From contig JAQXSC010000075.1 in assembly GCA_029218825.1 (NCBI GenBank), positions 1 to 64,000 on the forward strand: a stretch of 64,000 nucleotides of DNA. Reading direction: 5' to 3'. This document shows positions 39,452-48,698 of the stretch, in pieces. Made by a program: the position numbers and the translations under genes. Numbering within the stretch: the first letter of the stretch is position 1; each line of letters begins with the position of its first letter. Under the pieces are notes generated by a model. The model had not been told where the DNA came from and made no database searches. It worked only from the letters and a program-made list of their open reading frames with translations. The DNA is from Oscillospiraceae bacterium (lineage in GTDB: Bacteria > Bacillota > Clostridia > Oscillospirales > Acutalibacteraceae).

Positions 39452-40696
39452 ATGGTATCAGTAGCAATTATGGGACACGGAGTGGTTGGCTCCGGCGTTG
39501 CAGAAATCTTGACAACCCATAAAAAGAAACTTTTTGCAAGTATCGGCGAGGAAGTTTATATTAAGCATATTCTTGACTTGCGTGAATTTCCTGACTCCCC
39601 TCTTGCTGACAGATTTACAAAAAACTTTGACGACATTTTAAATGACGTTGAGGTTGAAGTTGTTGCAGAGGTTATGGGTGGAATAAATCCTGCATATGAC
39701 TACACAAAGAAACTGTTAAAAGCAGGTAAAAGCGTTGTCACTTCCAACAAAGAACTTGTTGCCGCAAAGGGTGCGGAGTTACTTGCAATCGCAAAGGAAA
39801 ACAATGCAAACTTCCTGTTCGAGGCTTCCGTAGGCGGCGGTATTCCTATTATCCGTCCTATGCACCAATGCCTTGTTGCAAACAATGTAAAAGAGGTTGC
39901 AGGTATCTTAAACGGTACTACAAACTTTATCCTTACAAAAATGATTGCAGAGGGTATGGATTTTGACGAGGCTCTGAAACTTGCGCAGGATTTAGGCTTT
40001 GCAGAACGCAATCCTGAGGCTGACGTTGAGGGTCACGACGCTTGTCGCAAGATATGTATTCTTGCTTCCCTTGCATTCGGCAAACACGTTTATCCTGACA
40101 ATGTTCACACAGAGGGTATCACAAAAATCACACTTGAGGACGTTAAATACGCAGCGTCATTCAAAAGTGTTATTAAACTAATCGGTAAAGTTAAGGTTCT
40201 TGATAACGGCAAAATGGACATTCTTGTTGCGCCTATGCTTATCAGTAAAAAGAGCCAGCTTGCAAATATTGACTATGAGTTCAATGGTATTATGGTAAGA
40301 GGCGATTGCACAGGCGATGTGGTATTCTACGGCAAGGGTGCAGGTAAGTTACCTACCGCTTCTGCTGTTGTAGCGGATATTATCGACTGTTGTAAACACC
40401 TTAAAACAAGAAAGTACTTATATTGGGCTGATGGCACAAGCGAGAACATTTTACCATATAATGAGTCAGAAACTGCTGTATATTTAAGGCTGTCAGCAGT
40501 TGACAGAGAAACTGTTATTAATAAAGCCAAGGAAATTTTCGGTGAGGTTACTGTAATTACTTATGAGGGCGCTAATCCTAATGAGGTTGCTGTTGCTACA
40601 CCGGTTATGACAATTCAGGATGTTGAAAGCAAGGTTGCTTTGCTTGAGAATGATAATATCAATGTATTGTCAAAAATCAGAATTGGTGATTTATAA
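39452..40696 (+). CDS. hom: Homoserine dehydrogenase
   Basis: GHGVVGSGVAEIL; GILNGTTNFILTKM; C-terminal ACT. Confidence 0.96.
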   Translation: MVSVAIMGHGVVGSGVAEILTTHKKKLFASIGEEVYIKHILDLREFPDSPLADRFTKNFDDILNDVEVEVVAEVMGGINPAYDYTKKLLKAGKSVVTSNKELVAAKGAELLAIAKENNANFLFEASVGGGIPIIRPMHQCLVANNVKEVAGILNGTTNFILTKMIAEGMDFDEALKLAQDLGFAERNPEADVEGHDACRKICILASLAFGKHVYPDNVHTEGITKITLEDVKYAASFKSVIKLIGKVKVLDNGKMDILVAPMLISKKSQLANIDYEFNGIMVRGDCTGDVVFYGKGAGKLPTASAVVADIIDCCKHLKTRKYLYWADGTSENILPYNESETAVYLRLSAVDRETVINKAKEIFGEVTVITYEGANPNEVAVATPVMTIQDVESKVALLENDNINVLSKIRIGDL

Positions 40697-40716
40697 TTTT
40701 GGAGGAGTAATTAAAA

Positions 40717-41925
40717 ATGAGTCTAATTGTCCAGAAATTCGGCGGTAGTTCAGTTGCAGACGCAGAGCGTGTTTTTAACGTTGCACGTATTGTTACTGAA
40801 ACCTACGACAAAGGCAATGACGTGGTAGTTGTTGTATCTGCACAGGGCGACACTACTGACGACCTTATTGCAAAGGGTAATGAAATTAACCCTACAGCGT
40901 CAAAAAGAGAAAAAGATATGCTTGTTGCGGCAGGTGAACAGATTTCTATTTCACTTCTTGCTATGGCTATTGAAAAACTTGGCTATCCTGTTATTTCCCT
41001 GTTGGGATGGCAGGCAGGATTCCAGACAAGTTCTGCTCACACAAGCGCAAGAATCAAGAGAGTTGTACCTGACCGTATCCGCAGAGAACTTGACAAGAAA
41101 CGTATTGTTGTTGTGGCCGGATTCCAGGGTATCTCACGTTATGATGACATTACAACACTTGGCAGAGGCGGTTCAGATACTTCTGCCGTTGCTATTGCGG
41201 CATCAATGCACGCAGACCTTTGTCAGATTTATACTGACGTTGAGGGTGTATATACTGCCGACCCAAGAAAAGTTGAGAATGCTACAAAACTTGACGAAAT
41301 TTCATATGACGAAATGTTAGAACTTGCAACCTTAGGCGCACAGGTTCTTAACAATCGTTCCGTAGAAATGGCAAAAAAATATAACATAGAACTCGAGGTG
41401 CTTTCAAGTTTAGTGAAAGCCCCAGGCACAATAGTAAAGGAGAAGTCAAAAATGGAAAAAATGTTAATCAGCGGTGTTGCAAAGGATACAGACGTAGCAA
41501 GAATTTCTGTTACAGGTATTCCGGATGAACCGGGCTTTGCTTTTAAAATGTTCTCAAAACTGTCCGCAAAAAATATAAATGTTGATATTATTCTTCAGTC
41601 AATCGGTCACGACGGCAAAAAAGATATTTCCTTTACTGTTGCCAAGGACAGAACAGAGGAAGCAAAGGCTTGTCTTGAAAACTACGTTGTAAACCACAAT
41701 GCAAAAGAGTTAATCTGCAACACAGATGTTGCTAAAATCTCTATTGTAGGCGCAGGTATGGAAAGCCACGCAGGTGTTGCTACAAAGATGTTTGAGGCTT
41801 TGTATGACGCACAGATTAACATTCAGATGATTGCAACTTCAGAAATCAAGGTATCTGTTCTTATTGACAAAAAGGATGCCGACAGAGCAGTTAAGGCAAT
41901 TCACGACAAGTTTTTTGCGGACTAA
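40717..41925 (+). CDS. lysC: Aspartokinase
   Basis: IVQKFGGSSVADAERV; two ACT domains. Confidence 0.96.
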   Translation: MSLIVQKFGGSSVADAERVFNVARIVTETYDKGNDVVVVVSAQGDTTDDLIAKGNEINPTASKREKDMLVAAGEQISISLLAMAIEKLGYPVISLLGWQAGFQTSSAHTSARIKRVVPDRIRRELDKKRIVVVAGFQGISRYDDITTLGRGGSDTSAVAIAASMHADLCQIYTDVEGVYTADPRKVENATKLDEISYDEMLELATLGAQVLNNRSVEMAKKYNIELEVLSSLVKAPGTIVKEKSKMEKMLISGVAKDTDVARISVTGIPDEPGFAFKMFSKLSAKNINVDIILQSIGHDGKKDISFTVAKDRTEEAKACLENYVVNHNAKELICNTDVAKISIVGAGMESHAGVATKMFEALYDAQINIQMIATSEIKVSVLIDKKDADRAVKAIHDKFFAD

Positions 41926-41945
41926 TCGTATAGTTTTATATACAA

Positions 41946-41980
41946 AAACGCATTTTGTATTTTCGGTACAAAATGCGTTT
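41946..41980. terminator. Terminator between lysC and gatB
   Basis: AAACGCATTTTGTA/TACAAAATGCGTTT then C and T-run. Confidence 0.85.
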
Positions 41981-41985
41981 CTTTT

Positions 41986-43398
41986 TTATTTGATTAATTC
42001 AATTAGTTTTGCTTTTACTGACTGGGCGTCAGCCTTTCCTCGGCTTTGTTTCATAACATTACCAAGCAACGCCATCAGCGCTTTTTCTTTACCGCTCTTA
42101 AAGTCGGCAACTGCATTAGGATTGCTGTCGATAGCAGACTGACACATAGTGGTAAGTGCTGAATCGTCAATTCCTCCTAAGTCGCTTTCGTCAATAAATT
42201 CCATACAATCCTTGCCTGTATCGAGCATTTGCTCAAGGGTTTTCTTTGCAAGGTTATTCTGAATTTTCTTATCCTCAATCATCTTTACAAGTTGATTCAA
42301 CTGTTTTGGAGAAGTTGCAACAGCAAATTCCTCCTTATCCTTTTCAGTTTCAACTCGTCTGAAAATTGAACCGATAATGAAGTTTGAAACAGTTTTCGGA
42401 GTCTTGATACCTTGGATAGCCTCATCAAAATACTCACTGACCTTGCGATACTTTGTAAGGAGTTGTGCGTCTTTTTCAGGAATTTCGTATTCCTCAATAT
42501 ATCTTTCCATTTTCTTTTCAGGAAGTTCAGGGAGCATTGAGCGAATTTCCTCAACCTCTTCCCTGCTTGTGAGAATTGTAACAAGGTCTGGATCACGGAA
42601 ATAACGATAATCGTTGGCGTCCTCTTTACCGCGCATTGAGGAAGTTGTGTTAGTTGCGTCATCGTAACGCAAAGTTTCCTGAATAACTTTTCCGCCGTTT
42701 TCAATAACGTCAACCTGACGTTCAAACTCATACTCCATAGCCTTAACTATGTTGTTTATTGAGTTCATATTCTTAATTTCCGTTCTTGTGCCAAGTTTGT
42801 CACTACCCTCAGGTCTTACGGAAATATTAACGTCACAACGCATTGAGCCTTCCTGCATACGGCAGTCGGAAACGCCGATATATCTCATAATCTGCTGTAG
42901 TTTTTCAACGTATTCCCTTGCCTCGTCAGCAGAGCGGAAGTCAGGCTCGGTAACAATTTCAATCAGCGGTACACCGCCACGGTTATAGTCAACGTATGTG
43001 TCGCCGTGTGCGTGAATCAGTTTACCTGCGTCCTCCTCAATATGAATACGTAGAATACGGATTTTTCTGCCGTTGGAAAGTTGAATAAATCCGTGTTCGC
43101 AAAGGGGTTTGTCGTACTCTGAAATCTGATATGCCTTTGAAAGGTCAGGATAACAGTAATTCTTTCTGTCCATTTTTGCAACCTCAGCAATTTCACAGTT
43201 AGTTGCAAGACCTGCCATAATTGCATACTTTACAACCTGTCTGTTAAGCTTTGGAAGTGTACCCGGCAAACCGATACATATAGGGCAACAATGGGTGTTA
43301 GGGTCACCGCCGAAAGCAGTAGTGCAACCGCAGAATATTTTTGTTTTTGTTGAAAGTTCAACGTGTGTTTCAAAACCGGCAACTAATTCATATTTCAC
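41986..43398 (-). CDS. gatB: Asp/Glu-tRNA amidotransferase subunit B
   Basis: YELVAGFETHVELSTKTKIFCGC; C-terminal YqeY-like tail. Confidence 0.97.
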   Translation of the reverse strand: MKYELVAGFETHVELSTKTKIFCGCTTAFGGDPNTHCCPICIGLPGTLPKLNRQVVKYAIMAGLATNCEIAEVAKMDRKNYCYPDLSKAYQISEYDKPLCEHGFIQLSNGRKIRILRIHIEEDAGKLIHAHGDTYVDYNRGGVPLIEIVTEPDFRSADEAREYVEKLQQIMRYIGVSDCRMQEGSMRCDVNISVRPEGSDKLGTRTEIKNMNSINNIVKAMEYEFERQVDVIENGGKVIQETLRYDDATNTTSSMRGKEDANDYRYFRDPDLVTILTSREEVEEIRSMLPELPEKKMERYIEEYEIPEKDAQLLTKYRKVSEYFDEAIQGIKTPKTVSNFIIGSIFRRVETEKDKEEFAVATSPKQLNQLVKMIEDKKIQNNLAKKTLEQMLDTGKDCMEFIDESDLGGIDDSALTTMCQSAIDSNPNAVADFKSGKEKALMALLGNVMKQSRGKADAQSVKAKLIELIK

Positions 43399-44852
43399 AG
43401 TTTAACACCCCACTTTGTATCTTTAAAGTTTTCTTTGGCAACCTTTTCGTACATATTGGCAGCATTCAAGATTTTTGCTTCCTCAAATTTATTGCCGATA
43501 AGTTGCATACCGATAGGCATTCCTTTTGCGTTAAATCCGCAGGGAATTGAAACAGCAGGAAGTCCTGCAATATTAACAGGAACAGTACAAATATCTGTCA
43601 GATATGTTTCAACAGGGTCGGAAACTGCGTGACCCATCTCAAATGCCGTCATAGGAACTGTAGGCGCAAGGATAAAGTCGCACTTTGAGAATGCATCGCT
43701 GAATGCCTTTAATATTGTTCCTCTTAAATTCTGTGCTTTCTTATAATAAGCGTCATAATAACCTGCTGAAAGCACATAAGTGCCAAGCAAAATTCTGCGC
43801 TTAACTTCCTCACCAAAACCCTCGCTACGAGTACGGCACATCATATCGTGAGTGCCGTTGTAATGTTCAGCCTTAAAACCATATCTGATACCGTCATATC
43901 TGCCTAAGTTAGAGGAAGCCTCTGCACAGGCGATGATATAATAAACAGGTAAAGCAAATTTTAAAGCAGGCATATCAAAGTAAACTATCTCTGCACCAAG
44001 GCTTTCGTAAACCTTTGTGGCATTTAGCAGAGCCTCTTTAACGTCATCTCTGATACCCTCAAGGTACTCACGTGCAATACCGATTTTCATACCTTTAATA
44101 TCATTGTTAATAGTGTCATAGGTCAGACCCTTTTGTCTGCCTTGAGAAGTGCTGTCCATAGGGTCGTAGTCGGAAATGGCGTCATAAACGATAGACGCAT
44201 CCTCAACAGTTTTAGTGATAGGGCCAATCTGGTCAAGGCTTGAAGCATAAGCGATAAGTCCGTAACGAGATACTGCGCCGTATGTGGGCTTTAAACCTAC
44301 AATACCGCAGAATGATGCAGGTTGTCTGATTGAACCGCCTGTGTCGGAGCCTAAAGCATAAGCGGCAATATTACCGCTGACAGCAGACGCACCGCCGCCT
44401 GATGAACCACCGGCACAATGCTTTGTGTTAAATGGGTTAGTAGCACCGCCGAAATATGAAGTTTCGCAGGAAGAACCCATAGCAAACTCGTCCATATTGG
44501 TTTTGCCCAATAAAACCGCGCCTTTGCTTTCAAGGTTATCCCAAACGGTAGCATTATAAATTGGCTTGTAGCCTGTCAAAATTTTTGAGCAACAGGTTGT
44601 TTCGATACCCTTTGTTGACATATTGTCTTTCAGGGTCATAGGAACACCCTCAAGCAGACCTATTTTCTCACCTTTGGCAATCTTTTCGTCAACCTTTTCA
44701 GCCTGCTCCAAAGCAACCTCAGGGGTTACGTTTACATAGGCGTTAAGTTCCCCATTTGATTTTTCTATCTCTGATAAATACTGCTCTGTCAACTCTTTAC
44801 AGGAAATTTCCTTGGAAGAGAGCATATCGTGAATTTTCTTTATAGTTGACAT
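43395..44852 (-). CDS. gatA: Asp/Glu-tRNA amidotransferase subunit A
   Basis: Amidase signature GGSSGGGASAVSGNIAAYALGSDTGGSIRQPA; start MSTIKK with AAGGAGG SD. Confidence 0.97.
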   Translation of the reverse strand: MSTIKKIHDMLSSKEISCKELTEQYLSEIEKSNGELNAYVNVTPEVALEQAEKVDEKIAKGEKIGLLEGVPMTLKDNMSTKGIETTCCSKILTGYKPIYNATVWDNLESKGAVLLGKTNMDEFAMGSSCETSYFGGATNPFNTKHCAGGSSGGGASAVSGNIAAYALGSDTGGSIRQPASFCGIVGLKPTYGAVSRYGLIAYASSLDQIGPITKTVEDASIVYDAISDYDPMDSTSQGRQKGLTYDTINNDIKGMKIGIAREYLEGIRDDVKEALLNATKVYESLGAEIVYFDMPALKFALPVYYIIACAEASSNLGRYDGIRYGFKAEHYNGTHDMMCRTRSEGFGEEVKRRILLGTYVLSAGYYDAYYKKAQNLRGTILKAFSDAFSKCDFILAPTVPMTAFEMGHAVSDPVETYLTDICTVPVNIAGLPAVSIPCGFNAKGMPIGMQLIGNKFEEAKILNAANMYEKVAKENFKDTKWGVKL

Positions 44853-44862
44853 ACTTTCCTCC

Positions 44863-45141
44863 TTATGTGTGATTTCTAACCAAGAAATGATCCTCTGCCT
44901 GTTCGGGAGCATTCTTTAAAATTTCCTCAGACGGATAAGACTTAACAACGTCGTCCTCTCTAAACACGTTAGAAAGGTTATTGATATTGTCAAATTCCTC
45001 ACCGCTGTCAGGAGCGTTGTTGATTGCATCGGCAAATTCCACAATCTCCTGCATTTGTTCTGTCAATTTGTCCAAATCTTCCTCTGCTACAAAGAGTTTT
45101 GAAAGAATTGCAATGTTTTCAATGTCTTCTCTTGTTACCAT
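44863..45141 (-). CDS. gatC: Asp/Glu-tRNA amidotransferase subunit C
   Basis: VTREDIENIAILSKLFVAEEDLDKLTEQMQEIVEF. Confidence 0.95.
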   Translation of the reverse strand: MVTREDIENIAILSKLFVAEEDLDKLTEQMQEIVEFADAINNAPDSGEEFDNINNLSNVFREDDVVKSYPSEEILKNAPEQAEDHFLVRNHT

Positions 45142-45200
45142 AAAACCAATCCTTTATATATGGGATAAGGGCAAGTGCAAAAGCCCTGCCCTGAAATTTA

Positions 45201-46946
45201 TTATCTAATTTTAATGTGTACTTCTCTTAACTGCATTTCGCTTACTTCTCCCGGTGAACCTAAAAGTAAATCCTGGGCGTTGCTGTTCATTGGGAAAGGA
45301 ATAACCTCGCGGATATTCTCCTCCTCTGTCAACAGCATAAGCATACGGTCAATACCCGGAGCCATACCTGCGTGTGGGGGTGCGCCGTATTGGAATGCGT
45401 TATACAGGGATTTAAATTTATCCTTTAGTTCCTCCTCGGTATAACCTGCAATTTCAAATGCCTTTATCATAATATCCAAATCGTGATTACGAACAGCACC
45501 TGAAGAAAGTTCAACACCGTTGCACACAATATCGTACTGATATGCAAGAATTTCTGTAGGGTCTTTAGTCATAAGCGCTTCCATACCGCCCTGTGGCATT
45601 GAGAATGGGTTATGAGTAAAGATAGTCTTACCGTCCTCGTCAATTTCAAACATTGGGAAATCAACAATAAAGCACATTTCAAATCTGCTCTTGTCGATTA
45701 AGTCAAGGCGGTTTGCAACCTCTGTACGAATCTGACCGGCAAGTTTCGGAGCAACGTTCTTGCTGTCAGCAATAAAGTAGATTACATCTCCTGCTTTTGA
45801 GCCGTTACGAGCGATTAATTCTTCTCTGTCGCCGGGCTTTAGGAATTTATCAATAGGGCCGTCAAATGTTAAATCATCAAGAACCTTTACATAACCAAGA
45901 CCTTTCATACCGATTGAAAGAGCAAACTCCTCCATACGTTTGAACCACTTTTTACTTTGCGCAGCGGCATTCGGAACATTGATTGAACGAACGCATTTGC
46001 CTCTGAATGGAGCAAACTCCGTTTCAACAAACATATCGCTGATTTCTTTTATTTCAAGTGGGTTTCTTAAGTCAGGTTTATCTGTACCGTATTTCAGCAT
46101 AGCCTCCTCAAAAGGAATACGCTTAAAAGGAGCAGGAGAAACCTTTTTGTCAGTAAATTTTGCAAAAGTTTCTGACAGCACTTCCTCTGCTACTGCGAAA
46201 ACATCCTCCTGTGTTGCAAAAGCCATTTCAAAGTCAAGTTGATAGAATTCTCCCGGACTGCGGTCGGCACGAGCGTCCTCATCACGGAAACAAGGAGCAA
46301 TCTGGAAATATTTATCAAAACCTGAAACCATCAATAACTGTTTAAAAATCTGGGGTGCCTGTGGCAGAGCGTAGAACTTACCCTTGTGCTTACGGCTTGG
46401 AATAAGGTAATCTCTTGCACCCTCAGGAGATGAAGTTGACAGGATAGGAGTGTTGATTTCCATAAATCCCATTTCGTTCATTTTCTGACGAATAAAACTT
46501 ACAACCTGTGAACGCAGAACGATGTTATTATGAACCTTTGGGTTACGCAAATCAAGGAAACGATATTTAAGTCTTACGTCCTCGTTTACGATTTTAGAAG
46601 TAGCAACCTCAAAAGGCAGTTCGTTTTTACACTTACCTAAAACCTTAATATCGTCGGTATGAACCTCTACAAAACCTGTAGCGATTTTTGAGTTGATTGT
46701 TTCCTCGTCACGTTTCACAACCTTACCGCTTAATGTAACTGTGCATTCACGATTTATGTTTTTCAGCAAATTGTCATCGTGAACAACAACCTGCAACACG
46801 CCGTACTGGTCACGGATATCAAGGAACATTACACCGCCGTGGTCACGGATATTTTCTACCCAACCGGCAACTCGAACTTCCTGTCCGATATTATCTTCTC
46901 TTAATTCACCGCAGGTTACGGTGCGATAAATGTTTTGATTTGTCAT
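45201..46946 (-). CDS. aspS: Aspartyl-tRNA synthetase
   Basis: class II motifs; RTVTCGELREDNIGQEVRVAGWVENIRDHGGVMFLDIRD. Confidence 0.97.
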   Translation of the reverse strand: MTNQNIYRTVTCGELREDNIGQEVRVAGWVENIRDHGGVMFLDIRDQYGVLQVVVHDDNLLKNINRECTVTLSGKVVKRDEETINSKIATGFVEVHTDDIKVLGKCKNELPFEVATSKIVNEDVRLKYRFLDLRNPKVHNNIVLRSQVVSFIRQKMNEMGFMEINTPILSTSSPEGARDYLIPSRKHKGKFYALPQAPQIFKQLLMVSGFDKYFQIAPCFRDEDARADRSPGEFYQLDFEMAFATQEDVFAVAEEVLSETFAKFTDKKVSPAPFKRIPFEEAMLKYGTDKPDLRNPLEIKEISDMFVETEFAPFRGKCVRSINVPNAAAQSKKWFKRMEEFALSIGMKGLGYVKVLDDLTFDGPIDKFLKPGDREELIARNGSKAGDVIYFIADSKNVAPKLAGQIRTEVANRLDLIDKSRFEMCFIVDFPMFEIDEDGKTIFTHNPFSMPQGGMEALMTKDPTEILAYQYDIVCNGVELSSGAVRNHDLDIMIKAFEIAGYTEEELKDKFKSLYNAFQYGAPPHAGMAPGIDRMLMLLTEEENIREVIPFPMNSNAQDLLLGSPGEVSEMQLREVHIKIR

Positions 46947-47041
46947 TATAACTAATCCTTTCACAGATAATTTACAAATAAAGGTGGCTTTTTTCCACCT
47001 ATAAAACCAAAATTACATATTTTGGCACATTATATGGAGTT

Positions 47042-47070
47042 ATTATACCACAAATTATAATTTCAATCAA
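47042..47070 (-). promoter_or_regulatory. SigA-type promoter of aspS-gatCAB
   Basis: Minus strand TTGATT-17-TATAAT. Confidence 0.65.
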
Positions 47071-47262
47071 GATTTTTAATACTTTTCTTTAAAGTTTTTG
47101 TTGTATTTTTTATATTATCACATAGTATTGAATATATATAAAATCCCAATGTTTTTGTTTAAACTACACAAAATTTACCATAAAATTTTGTCGTGACTTT
47201 TTTTGTTAATAGTGATATAATTATAAGGTACTTTAGCATTTTAAAGCAATAAATTTGAAAGG

Positions 47263-48648
47263 ATGTTTATTATGTCTGAGAAACAAATACCTTATAAAAT
47301 CTATCTTGAAGAATCCGAGATGCCGAAACAGTGGTATAACGTAAGAGCAGATATGAAAAATAAACCTGCCCCATTGCTGAATCCGGCAACACTTGAACCT
47401 ATGACTGCACAGGAACTTGGGGCTGTATTCTGTGATGAATTGGTACAGCAGGAATTAAACGACACAGACCGCTTTATTGATATTCCACAGGAAATTCAGA
47501 ATTTCTACAGAATGTATCGTCCTGCTCCGTTGGTACGTGCATATTGTCTTGAGAAAAAGTTAGGCACACCTGCTAAAATTTACTACAAATTTGAGGGTAA
47601 CAACACAAGCGGCAGCCACAAACTAAACAGTGCTATTGCCCAGGCTTATTATGCTAAAAAGCAGGGCTTGAAAGGTGTTACTACAGAAACAGGCGCAGGC
47701 CAGTGGGGTACTGCTCTGTCAATGGCTTGTTCTTATTTTGACCTTGATTGTAAAGTATTTATGGTTAAGGTTTCCTACGAGCAAAAGCCTTTCAGACGTG
47801 AGGTTATGAGAACTTACGGCGCATCAGTTACTCCTTCCCCATCTACTACAACAGAAGTGGGCAAGAAAATTCTTGCAGAGCATCCCGGTACAACAGGAAG
47901 TCTTGGCTGTGCAATTTCCGAGGCTGTTGAAGTTGCCGTATCTACAGAAGGCTATCGTTATGTTTTGGGCAGCGTACTTAACCAGGTACTTCTCCACCAG
48001 TCAATTATCGGTATGGAAACAAAGATTGCTCTCGACAAATACGGCATCAAGCCTGATATTATCATCGGTTGTGCAGGCGGTGGCTCTAACCTTGGCGGTT
48101 TGATTTCACCGTTTATGGGCGAAAAATTGAGAGGTGAGGCTGACTATCAGATTATCGCTGTTGAACCTGCCTCCTGTCCAAGTTTAACTCGCGGTAAATT
48201 TGCATATGACTTCTGCGACACAGGTAAGGTTTGCCCACTTGCAAAAATGTATACATTAGGCAGCGGATTTATCCCATCTGCTAACCACGCAGGCGGTTTG
48301 AGATACCACGGTATGAGTTCAACTCTGTCACAACTTTATGATGACGGATTTATGGAGGCTCGTTCCGTTGAACAGACTGCTGTATTTGAGGCTGCTCAAC
48401 AGTTCGCAAGAATTGAGGGTATCTTACCTGCTCCCGAAAGCAGTCACGCTATCAAAGTTGCTATTGACGAAGCATTAAAGTGCAAGGAAACAGGCGAAGA
48501 AAAGACTATCGTATTCGGTCTTACAGGTACAGGTTACTTTGATATGGTTGCTTACCAGAAATTCAATGACGGCGTTATGATGGACTATATTCCTACTGAC
48601 GAGGATTTAAAGCCGGGATTTGACAGCCTACCAAATGTAAATAAATAA
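47263..48648 (+). CDS. TrpB2-type tryptophan synthase beta-like PLP enzyme
   Basis: 461 aa; FEGNNTSGSHKLNSAIAQAYYAKKQGLKGVTTETGAGQWG, N-terminal extension typical of TrpB2. Confidence 0.92.
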   Translation: MFIMSEKQIPYKIYLEESEMPKQWYNVRADMKNKPAPLLNPATLEPMTAQELGAVFCDELVQQELNDTDRFIDIPQEIQNFYRMYRPAPLVRAYCLEKKLGTPAKIYYKFEGNNTSGSHKLNSAIAQAYYAKKQGLKGVTTETGAGQWGTALSMACSYFDLDCKVFMVKVSYEQKPFRREVMRTYGASVTPSPSTTTEVGKKILAEHPGTTGSLGCAISEAVEVAVSTEGYRYVLGSVLNQVLLHQSIIGMETKIALDKYGIKPDIIIGCAGGGSNLGGLISPFMGEKLRGEADYQIIAVEPASCPSLTRGKFAYDFCDTGKVCPLAKMYTLGSGFIPSANHAGGLRYHGMSSTLSQLYDDGFMEARSVEQTAVFEAAQQFARIEGILPAPESSHAIKVAIDEALKCKETGEEKTIVFGLTGTGYFDMVAYQKFNDGVMMDYIPTDEDLKPGFDSLPNVNK

Positions 48649-48664
48649 TTACTAATATAACATA

Positions 48665-48695
48665 ATCTCCCATAGTCGCTTTGACTATGGGAGAT
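48665..48695. terminator. Terminator between trpB2-like gene and ABC permease gene
   Basis: ATCTCCCATAGTC GCTTT GACTATGGGAGAT. Confidence 0.8.
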
Positions 48696-48698
48696 TTC

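Noticed and set aside
46965-47045. Possible T-box leader of aspS
   Set aside because: Only a short AGGTGG/CCACCT hairpin; no T-box antiterminator consensus or specifier loop recognised
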